Assembly (NCBI GenBank): GCA_020558355.1
Contig: JAJCKG010000001.1
Coordinates: forward strand, 186,001-250,000
Direction of reading: 5' to 3'
From: a bacterium 210820-DFI.6.37
GTDB taxonomy: Bacteria; Bacillota; Clostridia; Peptostreptococcales; Anaerovoracaceae
DNA: 64,000 nt
Positions 54,870 through 63,277 of the stretch are shown piece after piece. The translations under genes were made by a program, and so were the position numbers. The notes under the pieces are model-generated. The model had not been told where the DNA came from and searched no databases. It was given only the letters and a program-made list of their open reading frames with translations. How positions within the stretch are numbered: the first letter of the stretch is position 1; every line of letters starts with the position of its first letter.

Positions 54870-55307
54870 TCATTCTTCCAAAATTTCTCTCGCCTTTTTA
54901 TATTTTTCTCTCCAATGGCGGCGCTGCTTTTCTGTGACAGAGCGGGATGAAATCAATCTGCTCTCATCCGAATTATGGGCAAGATCCGCCAGCTTTACCG
55001 CCTTTGCCACTGGATTATCTTTGATTCTTCTGACGTAATCAAAATAATCGGTATCCTTATCATGGGTCAGCAGCCGCAGCGCTTCTGTAACTTCCCTTGG
55101 AAACTCTTTTTCCAGTTCTTCCAGCGTAATACTTGTGTCCTCCGCCACATCGTGAAGAAGGGCCGCGCAGACTGTGGCTTCATCCTTCATCTGCTCCGCC
55201 AGATGGTATGGATGAAAAATGTAGGGAACTCCGCCCTGATCTGTCTGCTCGTGATGCGCCTGATAAGCAAGTTTCATTGCTTTCATGGTCAGCTCTGTAT
55301 AAATCAT
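54870..55307 (-). CDS. RelA/SpoT-like HD-domain hydrolase
   Basis: The 145-residue protein starts at 55307 (AAAGG 6 nt upstream). HD motifs are visible: His in YIFHPYHLAEQM, HD in AALLHDVAEDT and Asp in KLADLAHNSDESR, typical of the ppGpp/MESH1-type hydrolase fold without a synthetase domain. It may hydrolyse (p)ppGpp or another nucleotide. It lies between the T-box and ileS, so it should respond to uncharged tRNA-Ile, an attractive but unproven link to amino-acid starvation. Confidence 0.87.
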   Translation of the reverse strand: MIYTELTMKAMKLAYQAHHEQTDQGGVPYIFHPYHLAEQMKDEATVCAALLHDVAEDTSITLEELEKEFPREVTEALRLLTHDKDTDYFDYVRRIKDNPVAKAVKLADLAHNSDESRLISSRSVTEKQRRHWREKYKKAREILEE

Positions 55308-55326
55308 AGACATCCTTTCAGAAGCC

Positions 55327-55548
55327 GCAAAAAAATCCCCGATCCTCTTTTCAGGATCAGGGACGATAGTTTACCGCGGTACCACCCTGCTTGCAGCGCA
55401 AACTGCCTCTTCATTTTAGGGGTCAGGCTCCGAAGTGATCTTCACCATCCGTTTCACCGATGCTCTCTCAGCCTAAAAGCATCTCTCTGTAAGGATTTTA
55501 TACGGGGCTACTGTCTTCATCTGCGCCTTGCTTATTTTCTTCATATAC
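55327..55548 (-). promoter_or_regulatory. T-box riboswitch (specifier AUC, Ile)
   Basis: The leader shows the T-box sequence AGGGTGGTACCGCGG (55388-55374), an AGTA motif, the GCTGAGAGAGC stem-I loop, and a terminator GATCCTGAAAAGAGGATC followed by T7 (55362-55327). The specifier AUC at 55439-55437 lies in GAAGATCACTTC, so it reads tRNA-Ile. Uncharged tRNA-Ile should favour the antiterminator and expression of the HD-domain gene and ileS. Confidence 0.93.
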
Positions 55549-55554
55549 GTTGAT

Positions 55555-55583
55555 ATTTTATATGTTTGAAGCTGTAAAGTCAA
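55555..55583 (-). promoter_or_regulatory. promoter of the T-box transcript
   Basis: TTGACT (55583-55578), a 17-bp spacer and TAAAAT (55560-55555) place initiation near 55548, at the start of the T-box fold. Confidence 0.78.
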
Positions 55584-55703
55584 GGGATTTCAGAGGTTTA
55601 ATGTTCTTTTTCGCGTCAGGAAAACCCGCCCGCTCTTCTCTTTGCAAATTCTCCTTAAAACGCTTGCGGGCACAAATATTTTATCCTATACTTTTATATG
55701 GGC

Positions 55704-55725
55704 AGAGCGGGGGCAAGCCCGCTCT
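55704..55725 (-). terminator. terminator-like stem after micro-gene 2
   Basis: AGAGCGGG and CCCGCTCT pair around GGCAAG, just after the 42-aa gene. The identical stem follows micro-gene 1 (56056-56077). The T-tract is weak. Confidence 0.55.
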
Positions 55726-55746
55726 ATCTTACGTAATTGGTTCTGG

Positions 55747-55875
55747 CTATGCCCTTTCGGCTTCTGCCAGAACCTTTTTAATTACTTCTAACGCTTTTTC
55801 TGTTTTATCCTCTTCCAAGAGCGCTTCGAGCGATAAAAGCAATGTCATCAATTCTAACCTTGTCATATCCTCCAT
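55747..55875 (-). CDS. 42-residue helical protein (micro-gene cassette 2)
   Basis: The ATG at 55875 follows AAAGGAG and encodes MEDMTRLELMTLLLSLEALL and continues with a charged helix to LAEAERA. Its 5' region (hairpin-forming CCGGGCAAGCGG, AAAGGAG, ATGGA) is nearly identical to that of the adjacent cassette. The protein is likely a single amphipathic helix with a short tail. It shares only its first residues MEDM with its neighbour. Function unknown. Confidence 0.7.
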   Translation of the reverse strand: MEDMTRLELMTLLLSLEALLEEDKTEKALEVIKKVLAEAERA

Positions 55876-55930
55876 GCGTTTCTCCTTTCTCCGCTTGCCC
55901 GGCAATTAAGCTACTTTTCAGCTTAATTGT

Positions 55931-55960
55931 ATTGTAATTTATTTCCATGTAAATTTCAAC
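55931..55960. promoter_or_regulatory. imperfect palindromic operator of cassette 2
   Basis: The arms ATTGTAATTTAT and GTAAATTTCAAC around TTCCAT correspond in position and sequence to the perfect 12-bp-arm palindrome of cassette 1 (nine of twelve arm positions pair). Confidence 0.6.
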
Positions 55961-56055
55961 CATTTGCCGCAATCTTTTTACTGCTAACTATCTTATCAGA
56001 TCAAATTCGCCTCTTGCGCAAACAGAAGATTTTATTATATACTGCTTGTGAAAGC

Positions 56056-56077
56056 AGAGCGGGGACAAGCCCGCTCT
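56056..56077 (-). terminator. terminator-like stem after micro-gene 1
   Basis: AGAGCGGG and CCCGCTCT pair around GACAAG, identical in its stem to the one after cassette 2. Confidence 0.55.
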
Positions 56078-56100
56078 CTGGGAGTTCTGAAAAAGCTGAT

Positions 56101-56250
56101 TTATTCAGCTTTTTCTTTTTGCTTTGGCTTATACTGCTCTTCTCCTGTTTCGATGTAAAGAACAAAATCATTAATTTCTTTCTCGGTCCACCCAGCGGCT
56201 CTCAATCCTAAAAGCATTCTCGCAACTTCTGTCATGTTCATATCTTCCAT
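56101..56250 (-). CDS. 49-residue protein (micro-gene cassette 1)
   Basis: The ATG at 56250 follows AAAGGAG and encodes MEDMNMTEVARMLLGLRAAG followed by WTEKEINDFVLYIETGEEQY and a Lys/Glu-rich end. A LLGLRAAGWTEKEIN pattern with a likely helix-turn-helix character appears in small clostridial proteins, but no function is known to me. The leader, operator palindrome and downstream stem are shared with cassette 2, so the pair arose by duplication of the expression unit. Confidence 0.72.
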   Translation of the reverse strand: MEDMNMTEVARMLLGLRAAGWTEKEINDFVLYIETGEEQYKPKQKEKAE

Positions 56251-56306
56251 GCGTTTCTCCTTTCCCCGCTTGCCCGGCAATTAAGCTGACTTTCCAACCT
56301 AATTAT

Positions 56307-56336
56307 GTTGTAATTTATTTCCATATAAATTACAAC
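56307..56336. promoter_or_regulatory. perfect 12-bp-arm palindrome, candidate operator of cassette 1
   Basis: GTTGTAATTTAT (56307-56318), TTCCAT, and ATAAATTACAAC (56325-56336) form a perfect inverted repeat where the promoter of the micro-gene should lie. The related imperfect copy upstream of cassette 2 indicates a shared regulator. Confidence 0.75.
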
Positions 56337-56370
56337 CATTTGTCGTAACCTTTTGTCACTGATTATTTTA

Positions 56371-57192
56371 TCATAATTTTTTCCCCTCTACCATAGGCTC
56401 ATACATCATCAACGCATGGTTTTCGGTCAGATACTCATCCTTCACTACGCTTCCGTCCGCGTCTCGCGTCCTGCGGCGCAGTACATTATTTCTGGTATAG
56501 CCTCCCCAGTATTCGGCAGTGATCCTGTGGTCCTTCTCGTACACTTCATATGTATAGGGAAGCTTTTTTTCACAGAAAACCTGACCCTTCAGTTCCTTTT
56601 CTGTAACAGAAAAGCAGAGCTGGAAGGTCTGATCCGTATTGTTTTCAAGCATCAGATCCATATAGTTATAATAGCAAGTCGCGCCGCTGCCAAAGGGCTG
56701 CGTTCTGTTGCTGTCCGGAAACACATCATAACTGTGGCGGTGGCGTTCCCGGATCGTCAGCGGTGTATGGCAGGCCATCCAGAAAATCAAATTGGAAAGC
56801 TGACACAAGCCGCCGCCTATTCCCGAGGAGAAGCTGCCGGATTTAAGAACCATGCCCTCTACATAGCCTTTTCTTCTGGTGGGTTTTCCGATCAGCTTCC
56901 AGTACGAAAAGGTTTCTCCCGGATGGATCAGTATCCCGCTTATGGCTTCGACGGCAAGCCGAAGATTGATCACTTTGTTTTCCTGCATCCACATATCCAC
57001 ATCCTTCAGTCTGCGCATAACAGGAGTACTATGCTGAAAACAGCAGGCAGGCAGCCGCTTTATCTGCTGTTTTTGCGCAAAATCAATGTTTCCCCATTTC
57101 CAAAGCATATATCTTCGGGTCGTATACCATTTCTTTCCGCACCAAAGCCGAAAAGAGCCCCGATTCTTTTCCTTCTCTACGCGTAATTCCAT
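56371..57192 (-). CDS. VanW family protein
   Basis: The 273-residue cytoplasmic protein starts at 57192 behind AAAGGA. It has the VanW core: HSTPVMRRLKDVDMWMQENKV, ILIHPGETFSYWK and SGSFSSGIGGGLCQLSNLIFW, with HRHSYDVFPDS and an ATCYYNYMDL patch. VanW domains occur in vancomycin-resistance clusters and in many anaerobes, but their biochemical role is unresolved. It stands alone between the MATE gene and the micro-gene cassettes. Confidence 0.92.
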   Translation of the reverse strand: MELRVEKEKNRGSFRLWCGKKWYTTRRYMLWKWGNIDFAQKQQIKRLPACCFQHSTPVMRRLKDVDMWMQENKVINLRLAVEAISGILIHPGETFSYWKLIGKPTRRKGYVEGMVLKSGSFSSGIGGGLCQLSNLIFWMACHTPLTIRERHRHSYDVFPDSNRTQPFGSGATCYYNYMDLMLENNTDQTFQLCFSVTEKELKGQVFCEKKLPYTYEVYEKDHRITAEYWGGYTRNNVLRRRTRDADGSVVKDEYLTENHALMMYEPMVEGKKL

Positions 57193-57329
57193 AATTTTTT
57201 TCCTTTCACTTACCCCTTTACTATACAATACCTGTAGAAATGGAAGAATCACTCAAATTTTTGCGAATTTTTATTCTGTTTCTTTACGCTTGGTCAAAGG
57301 CCCTTGTCCTTATCCTCATACTACATAAA

Positions 57330-57353
57330 TAAATCCCGCCTGCACCGGCGGGA
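57330..57353 (-). terminator. terminator of the MATE gene
   Basis: TCCCGCC and GGCGGGA arms pair and the minus strand continues TTTATTTATG, 9 bp after the MATE stop. Confidence 0.78.
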
Positions 57354-57361
57354 TGAGAAAA

Positions 57362-58726
57362 TTACACATTTTTCGATTTCGGAGCTGAGATTTCCGCCCG
57401 GAAGCCTTTCCCTATCTTCAAATAGATCATACAGAGTACAATAGACAGGCAGCTTGCCAGTGGCGGAGCAAATCCCATTTCCAGCAGCGTGATCCCTGCT
57501 TTGCGGCTGAGAAGCCAGGAAACGGGGATCCGCACACCAAAGGTTGCCAGCAGACTGTGAAGCAGAGAAAACAACGAATACCCGCATCCGCTGAAAAAAG
57601 AATTGGCGCAGAAAATAAAGGCCACCAGCATACAGTCAATGGTATAGTTGCGCAGATAAAGCCCTGCCTGATCAATAACCTCCGGATCCTTACTAAACAG
57701 GGCGGTAAGCGTTTCCGGGAAAAACTGACAATATATCCATACCAAAAGGCCGAAAACAAAGGAAATAGCCACGCCGGTCCACAGGCTTTTCTTCGCCCTT
57801 CCCATCTGCCGCGCTCCTACGTTCTGAGCTGTCATGACGGCAACCGCTGAAGCAAAGGAGGTTGGAACCAGCATGGCAAAGACGATAATCTTTTCATCAA
57901 TACCTACCGCGGCGGACGCCACCAGCCCCATGGTATTGATAATGGCTGTAATAATCAGAAAAGAAATGTTTACCAGCGCGTCCTGCACCGCAATCGGACT
58001 CCCGATCTTCAGAATCCGGAAAGCCTGTCCGCCGTGAAAGCCGATATAACTCCGCCGGAACTCCACCGGAAGCCCTCGCCTTACCATATACGCGAGAGCC
58101 GCCAAAAAGCTGCACCCCTGGGCCGCTACTGTCGCAAAAGCAGCCCCTGCCGCGCCCATATGAAATACCGCCACCAGCAGCAGATCCAGGCCGATATTGA
58201 CCCCGCACGCAATGGCGACAAAATACAGAGGCGTTTTGGAATCACCAAAGCCTCTGAAAACGCCGCTGACCGCGTTATACCCTACAATGAACGGAACTCC
58301 CGCTGAACATATGGTGATGTACTGGACCGCATAGTCAAAGGCTTCTTCCGGCGTCTGCATAATCTGGGTAATGGGTTTTACAAGGAGCAGCATCGCGGCC
58401 GTAAGCCCCGCGGCAATAACAAAAAACAGCGCCGCCAGATTTCCCACAGCAAAGGCCGCCGCCCGCTGTTTCCGCGCTCCCACATACTGCCCGATTACCA
58501 CGGTTCCACCTGTACTGATGCCCAACACAATGCCAGTAATGGTCTGCATAACCTGGCCTCCGATGGCCACTGCCGAAACCCTGGCGGAATCGGAAAACCG
58601 TCCCACCACCAGAAGATCCACAGCCCCGTAAAGAGCCTGCAGAACACTGGCCAGCAGAAAGGGCGCCGCAAAGGCCAGCAGCGTCGGCAAAATCTTTCCC
58701 TCAACTAAAGCTCGTTCGTCTTTCAT
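57362..58726 (-). CDS. MATE family multidrug/Na+ or H+ antiporter
   Basis: The 454-residue protein has twelve predicted membrane helices in two MatE repeats (ALYGAVDLLVVGRFSDSARVSAVAIG and the corresponding second half GLVASAAVGIDEKIIVFA). It exports cationic drugs or metabolites in exchange for ions. The start follows GAGGAATT. It is a single transcription unit between terminators. Confidence 0.93.
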   Translation of the reverse strand: MKDERALVEGKILPTLLAFAAPFLLASVLQALYGAVDLLVVGRFSDSARVSAVAIGGQVMQTITGIVLGISTGGTVVIGQYVGARKQRAAAFAVGNLAALFFVIAAGLTAAMLLLVKPITQIMQTPEEAFDYAVQYITICSAGVPFIVGYNAVSGVFRGFGDSKTPLYFVAIACGVNIGLDLLLVAVFHMGAAGAAFATVAAQGCSFLAALAYMVRRGLPVEFRRSYIGFHGGQAFRILKIGSPIAVQDALVNISFLIITAIINTMGLVASAAVGIDEKIIVFAMLVPTSFASAVAVMTAQNVGARQMGRAKKSLWTGVAISFVFGLLVWIYCQFFPETLTALFSKDPEVIDQAGLYLRNYTIDCMLVAFIFCANSFFSGCGYSLFSLLHSLLATFGVRIPVSWLLSRKAGITLLEMGFAPPLASCLSIVLCMIYLKIGKGFRAEISAPKSKNV

Positions 58727-58773
58727 AATTCCTCATTGTCAACATTGACCTGAATAAATGGAGATTTAAAGAA

Positions 58774-60366
58774 TTATCCTTTGTACGGCCACTTCTCGAT
58801 CAGCCGCGGAAGAATCTCATAAACATCCCCCACAATACCAAAGTCAGCCGCCTTAAAGATTGGCGCCTTCGCGTTCTTGTTGATGGCTACGATTACAGAA
58901 GAGCCTTTCATTCCCGCCAGATGCTGGTTCATGCCGGAAATTCCGCAGGCAAAATAGATATCAGGAGTCACCGTTCTTCCTGTCAGACCTACCTGCGCCG
59001 CTTCATCGGCCCATCCCATGGAAACCGCGCCTCTGGAAGCGCCCATACTGCCGCCTGTCGCCTCCGCCAGCTGTTTTACAAGATCCAGAGATTCCGTCCT
59101 TTTAAATCCGCGGCCTCCTGAGCACAGGATATCATCCTTCTTCACATCAGCCAGCGCTTCTATGAGCTGATCCGCCGTTTCACACATAACAACGGGAGCC
59201 TTTTCTTCCTTCGGAGCTTTTTTCTTCGGGAAAATTTTTCCGGAAATAACCAGCTTCATAACTTCAGATGTGCCTTCATAGATCTGTGTGATCTTCGCGT
59301 CACGCATAAACCGTTCTACCGGAAGATCCCGGATGTAACCGTAACCGCCGTGGAACTGTACGGCCTTTGTCGTAACATCCATAGCCGTAGAAGAACAGGA
59401 CAGCTTTGCCTTTGCCGCCGATTCTGTCGCTCCTTCAAGCCCCTCTTCCCGTATATAGGCAGCTTTATAAAGCAGCAGCCGGGAAGCGTCAATTCTTGTT
59501 TCCATCTCGGCCATTTCAAAGGCCATAGCCTGAAAGCCGCTCAGCTTTTTGCCGAACTGTTCTCTGTGCTGCATGTATTCTACCGTCATGTCGAATGCTC
59601 CCTGCGCGATTCCCAGCGCCTGAGCCGCAATCCCCAGACGGCCTACATCCAGGGAGGTCATTGCTACCTTAAAGCCCTTGCCCAGCTCTCCCAGAAGGTT
59701 TTCCTTAGGAACGACGCAGTCATCAAAGACCAGCTCGGAAACGATGGAGCCCCGAATTCCCATTTTATCTTCGGTTTTTCCCTTATAAAATCCCGGCATT
59801 CCCTTTTCTACAATAAAAGCGCTGATGCCCTTTGTTCCTTTCGACTGGTCAGTCATGGCCATAATCACATATACATCGGCAATGCCGCCGCCGGAAATAA
59901 AGATCTTGGATCCATTGAGCAAATAATGATCGCCCTTATCTTCCGCGATGGTCTGCTGCATAGCCGCGTCAGTTCCCGCGTTTGGCTCTGTCAGGCCGAA
60001 GGCTCCGATCTTCCTGCCGCTAAGCAGATCGGGAAGGTATTTCCTCTTCTGTTCTTCTGTTCCGTATGTAAAAATCGGCCAGCAGCAAAGCGCGTTATGC
60101 GTCTGAACGATAACCCCGTGGGACGGACAGATCTTTGAGATTTCCTCCACCGCCATTACATAAGTAACGTAGTCCAGACCCGCTCCGCCGTATTCTTTTG
60201 GAAAGGGCATTCCCAGGATTCCCATTTCTCCCAGCTTTTTCACAGTGGGAAGTGGATATTCCGCGTCCCTGTCCATCTTATCCAAAATAGGGACGATCTC
60301 TTTTTCCGCGAAATCCTTCAGCATTGCCTTCATTTCAAGCTGTTTTTCTGAATAACTAAATTCCAT
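58774..60366 (-). CDS. acyl-CoA dehydrogenase fused to an ETF-alpha FAD-binding domain
   Basis: Residues 1-385 of this 530-residue fusion are a complete acyl-CoA dehydrogenase ([27 protein letters not shown], catalytic Glu in QIYEGTSEV). Residues 395-530 match the C-terminal FAD domain of ETF alpha: [59 protein letters not shown]. The ETF-alpha N-terminal domain and ETF-beta are absent here. Fused modules suggest internal electron transfer from the dehydrogenase flavin to a second flavin, perhaps to ferredoxin or another partner. Substrate unknown; enoyl-CoA reduction in the fermentation pathway is possible. Confidence 0.92.
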   Translation of the reverse strand: MEFSYSEKQLEMKAMLKDFAEKEIVPILDKMDRDAEYPLPTVKKLGEMGILGMPFPKEYGGAGLDYVTYVMAVEEISKICPSHGVIVQTHNALCCWPIFTYGTEEQKRKYLPDLLSGRKIGAFGLTEPNAGTDAAMQQTIAEDKGDHYLLNGSKIFISGGGIADVYVIMAMTDQSKGTKGISAFIVEKGMPGFYKGKTEDKMGIRGSIVSELVFDDCVVPKENLLGELGKGFKVAMTSLDVGRLGIAAQALGIAQGAFDMTVEYMQHREQFGKKLSGFQAMAFEMAEMETRIDASRLLLYKAAYIREEGLEGATESAAKAKLSCSSTAMDVTTKAVQFHGGYGYIRDLPVERFMRDAKITQIYEGTSEVMKLVISGKIFPKKKAPKEEKAPVVMCETADQLIEALADVKKDDILCSGGRGFKRTESLDLVKQLAEATGGSMGASRGAVSMGWADEAAQVGLTGRTVTPDIYFACGISGMNQHLAGMKGSSVIVAINKNAKAPIFKAADFGIVGDVYEILPRLIEKWPYKG

Positions 60367-60397
60367 TTGTCTCTCCTTACTTTTAACATTTTTATCC

Positions 60398-61150
60398 TTA
60401 CAGACCGATTACATCTTCCATGGTGTAAAGGCCCGTTCCATGCTCCGCCATATATACCGCCGCGTCACACGCTCCCCTGGCATAACATTCCCAGTTATAA
60501 GCGTGGTGAGAAATTTCCATGATCTCTCCCATACAGCCAAAAAGCACCTTGTGACTGGAAGGGGTATCGCCTGCCCGTACAGAATGGAAGGTGATTTCCT
60601 CCATGGCTTTGTCTGACGTTTTTGTCATTTCCTCCGCCAGCTCCAGGGCCGTCCCGCTAGGGGCGTCCAGCTTGCTTTCGCTGTGCATTTCGATGATTTC
60701 AATCTTTGCCTTGTTTCCCAGCGCGGCCGCCGCTGTTCCCAAAAGCTTTCGCATCACATTTACCACATAGGATGTGTTGGCCGCCTTCATCATCGGGATT
60801 TCTTTGCCCCCATCCAGCAGCAGCTGTTCCTGCTCCGCCGAAAATCCGGTGGTGCCGCAGAGGAAGCCTTTTTTATACTTTTTGCAAAGCTCCAGAACCT
60901 TCATGGAAAGCTCTACTCTGGAAAAATCCACCACCAGATCACACTGTTCAATGATCGGTTCCAGATCATCGTATACCAAGGCTCCGATTTCTCTTCCAAG
61001 TCCCGCCGCCAGGCCAATATCCTTTCCGATATAATCTCTGCCGGCAGGTCCCAGGCCGCCTACGATCTGTATGTCATCCCGTTCACAGGCCGCTTTGACG
61101 ATCAGTCCGTCCATGTGTCCGCGGGGCGCTGTTACAATAATTTTTACCAT
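60398..61150 (-). CDS. dapB: 4-hydroxy-tetrahydrodipicolinate reductase family protein
   Basis: This 250-residue protein keeps DapB features: an N-terminal nucleotide site (VTAPRGHMDGL), TTGFSAEQ, and the DAPSGTAL substrate motif. The usual EAHHxxKxDAPSGTA appears as EMHSESKLDAPSGTA: the catalytic His and Lys are kept but the second His is Ser. It would reduce the lysine/diaminopimelate precursor. The divergent motifs and its position 31 bp upstream of the acyl-CoA dehydrogenase fusion, rather than in a dap operon, leave open a related but different substrate. Confidence 0.85.
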   Translation of the reverse strand: MVKIIVTAPRGHMDGLIVKAACERDDIQIVGGLGPAGRDYIGKDIGLAAGLGREIGALVYDDLEPIIEQCDLVVDFSRVELSMKVLELCKKYKKGFLCGTTGFSAEQEQLLLDGGKEIPMMKAANTSYVVNVMRKLLGTAAAALGNKAKIEIIEMHSESKLDAPSGTALELAEEMTKTSDKAMEEITFHSVRAGDTPSSHKVLFGCMGEIMEISHHAYNWECYARGACDAAVYMAEHGTGLYTMEDVIGL

Positions 61151-61422
61151 TCAACCACCTCGTTTCCTTAACAGTATATCCTTTTTTTCGTCAACAGGCA
61201 ATGCCGCAATTTATTTTTAGAATGAAACCGCCCCGCTTCGCGCAAAATAAAGCTGCGAATTATATTTTATACAGGATAAAGCCAACCATCCTTTGAAATT
61301 AAATTTTTTTCTTATTTTATCACCATTCTTATAAAAAACGTGCTAAAATAGAAATAAATAATCGTTTCAATTTCATACGGAGAAGCTTCGGACTTTATCC
61401 AAATATCAAAGGAGGGCTGACT

Positions 61423-61599
61423 ATGCCGCTTATTATCTTAGGGGTTTTGGTCTTTGGAGGTCTGATCGCTCTTGTTGAAATCAGCAGGAACACACAGATG
61501 AGTGCGGCTTCTTCCTATGGGGAAGCGCGTAACGTTACCCGTGTTATTAATTTGCCGACGGATATCGAGCGAGAAAAGAAAAGACGAAACATTATTTAA
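61423..61599 (+). CDS. 58-residue single-pass membrane protein (tandem copy 1)
   Basis: The ATG at 61423 follows AAGGAGGG. The product begins MPLIILGVLVFGGLIALVEI, one membrane helix at the extreme N-terminus, then a Ser/Ala linker and a conserved-looking tail VTRVINLPTDIEREKKRRN. The tail VINLPTDIE recurs in the next gene. Probably N-out/C-in with a cytoplasmic tail. Unknown function. The preceding 61151-61422 is AT-rich with no gene. Confidence 0.75.
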   Translation: MPLIILGVLVFGGLIALVEISRNTQMSAASSYGEARNVTRVINLPTDIEREKKRRNII

Positions 61600-61701
61600 G
61601 AGAAAAAAAGTTGATGTAAAAAGAGGCAAACCATGGTTTACCTCTTTTTACATAAAAGATACAGAAAAAAATTGTACTGTTTACGAAGGGAGGATCAGGG
61701 T

Positions 61702-61905
61702 ATGCCGATCATCATTTTAGGACTTCTCGTAGTCGCCGGGCTAATCGCCTATATGTATTTTACCAGCCATTCGGAAAGGTTTATAAGCAAGGATCCCGGC
61801 CGGGAAGAAACGAAGAAAGAACAAGAAGACCAGGCTTCTGTGATTTATCTTCCTAATGATATTGAAAAAGAAAAAAAGAAGCGGAATGTGAAGACCGGAA
61901 AATAG
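61702..61905 (+). CDS. 67-residue single-pass membrane protein (tandem copy 2)
   Basis: The start at 61702 has GGGAGG 7-9 nt upstream; a longer frame has no site. It begins MPIIILGLLVVAGLIAYMYF, with a membrane helix, then a charged linker and a tail ASVIYLPNDIEKEKKKRN, clearly paralogous to the preceding gene (VIxLPxDIExEKKxRN). The two genes are 102 bp apart and probably cotranscribed. Function unknown. Confidence 0.78.
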   Translation: MPIIILGLLVVAGLIAYMYFTSHSERFISKDPGREETKKEQEDQASVIYLPNDIEKEKKKRNVKTGK

Positions 61906-61971
61906 ATGGGCGCTTTTAGCCCTGCCCGGTTATCCCTTCCGGTCTGCCCGCTTTTCTGTGACAATTCTGGT

Positions 61972-62228
61972 TTAAACAAACCCTCCGGTATTATCTCCGG
62001 ATATCTGATACGGCCTTCCCTCCGGGATTTGGGTGATTTCGACCTTCTCACAATCCGCGGTCTTATATCGGATCTCCACGGTCCGGCGGCCGCGTTTGCA
62101 GAAAATCCGCTGTTTCCTACGGACCGCAGCTCTTTTGGCTTTACCTCTTCTCTCATGGAATACTCCCGATTCACCAGAATCAGAGGACCACTTCCGCTTT
62201 CTTCCCGGCTCACAGTCAGCGTTCTCAT
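61972..62228 (-). pseudogene. frameshifted third gene of the vanG-like cluster (VanXY/VanY-like N-terminus)
   Basis: The ATG at 62228 overlaps the ligase stop (ATGA). The first 37 codons read GPLILVNREYSMREEV and KPKELRSV, matching the N-terminal LLLVNxxxPL signature of VanXY/M15 D,D-peptidases. A one-base deletion in an A-run near 62113 then breaks the frame. Restored, it continues KQRIFCKRGRRTVEIRYK and stops at 61972, far short of the zinc-binding motifs. It is either a remnant or a short gene with a sequence error. Confidence 0.5.
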
Positions 62229-63277
62229 GCGCTTACCTCTGTCTCAATGAGCTTTTCAACGATCTCTTCATAAGATAGTCCGCTGCTTTTCAGCATATTA
62301 GGATACCGGCTGTGAACGGTGAATCCTGGAATAGTATTGACCTCGTTGAATACCAGTTCCCCACCCTCTGTAAGGAACAGATCCACTCTGGCGAACCCTT
62401 TGCATCCCAGCAGCTGATAGATTCTTTTAGCGGTATCCCTCACCCTCCGCGCTGTTTCCTTTGGAATCCTGGCCGGTACATAGACGCGCGACTGCTCCTG
62501 TGTATACTTTTCTTTAAAATCGAAAAAACCGTCCTTTGCCTGAATTTCGTCCACATCGCCGATGATGGGATCCTCATATCCTAAAATGGCGCACCCCACC
62601 TCAAAGCCATCGATGGTTTCTTCCAGAATCACTTTTGTATCATACTGAAAAGCGGTCCGCAGCGCCAAGTCCAGTTCCTCCTCCCGATAGACCTTACTGA
62701 TACCGATGGAAGAGCCTTCCGCGGCTGGCTTCACAAAAACCGGATAACCGTTTTTCCGCGCCCAGCTCAGCGCGGAGTCCTCTTCATCGGAGCGGGTGAG
62801 CACAAAGGAAGCCGGAACCCGAATATCCGCTGACGCCACCAGCCGATGTGACATATCCTTATCCATACAGAGGGCAGACGCCATGGTCCCGCAGCCAATG
62901 ACCGGAATCCCCGCAAGCTCCAGCAGCCCCTGCACCGTTCCGTCTTCTCCCGCTCTTCCATGAAGCACCGGAAGAGCCGCGTCCAAATGAACCGTTTTAA
63001 GGCAGCCTTTTTCCATAAAGATCACGCCGGAAGCTGCCCGATCCGGAGAGATCACAGCAGGCACGCACTGCTTGTCCGCCTGCCAGCTTCCATCCTGGAT
63101 CCGTTCCGGCGCGCCCTGATAGAGATACCACTTTCCGTCTTTGGTGATTCCAAGCAGGACCGGTTGGTATTTTTCCCGGTTTATGTGGACAATAATGCTG
63201 TACGCCGATTTGAGAGAAACCTCATGCTCCGATGAGCATCCGCCAAAGATAACCCCGATTTTCTTCTTTTCTTTCAT
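62225..63277 (-). CDS. D-alanine ligase of the VanG/VanC type (D-Ala-D-Ser or D-Ala-D-Ala ligase)
   Basis: The 350-residue ATP-grasp ligase begins IGVIFGGCSSEHEVSLKSAY, with the FPVLHG-like PVLHGRAGEDGTVQG and the strongly VanG-like segments SALCMDKDMSHRLV, ILEETIDGFEVGCAILGY, GFFDFKEKYTQEQSRVYVPA, and FNEVNTIPGFTVHSRYPNM. The omega-loop EKYT and the following PARI are features of the VanC/E/G D-Ser-type ligases (family knowledge from memory). It is translationally coupled to the upstream vanW gene (ATGA). Products would be vancomycin-relevant D-Ala-D-Ser or ordinary D-Ala-D-Ala; sequence alone does not settle this. Confidence 0.88.
   Translation of the reverse strand: MKEKKKIGVIFGGCSSEHEVSLKSAYSIIVHINREKYQPVLLGITKDGKWYLYQGAPERIQDGSWQADKQCVPAVISPDRAASGVIFMEKGCLKTVHLDAALPVLHGRAGEDGTVQGLLELAGIPVIGCGTMASALCMDKDMSHRLVASADIRVPASFVLTRSDEEDSALSWARKNGYPVFVKPAAEGSSIGISKVYREEELDLALRTAFQYDTKVILEETIDGFEVGCAILGYEDPIIGDVDEIQAKDGFFDFKEKYTQEQSRVYVPARIPKETARRVRDTAKRIYQLLGCKGFARVDLFLTEGGELVFNEVNTIPGFTVHSRYPNMLKSSGLSYEEIVEKLIETEVSA

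Noticed and set aside
61906..62250. Plus-strand frame of 114 codons after the tandem membrane proteins
   Set aside because: It is antisense to the ligase end and the VanXY-like remnant, with no ribosome site and no family resemblance.
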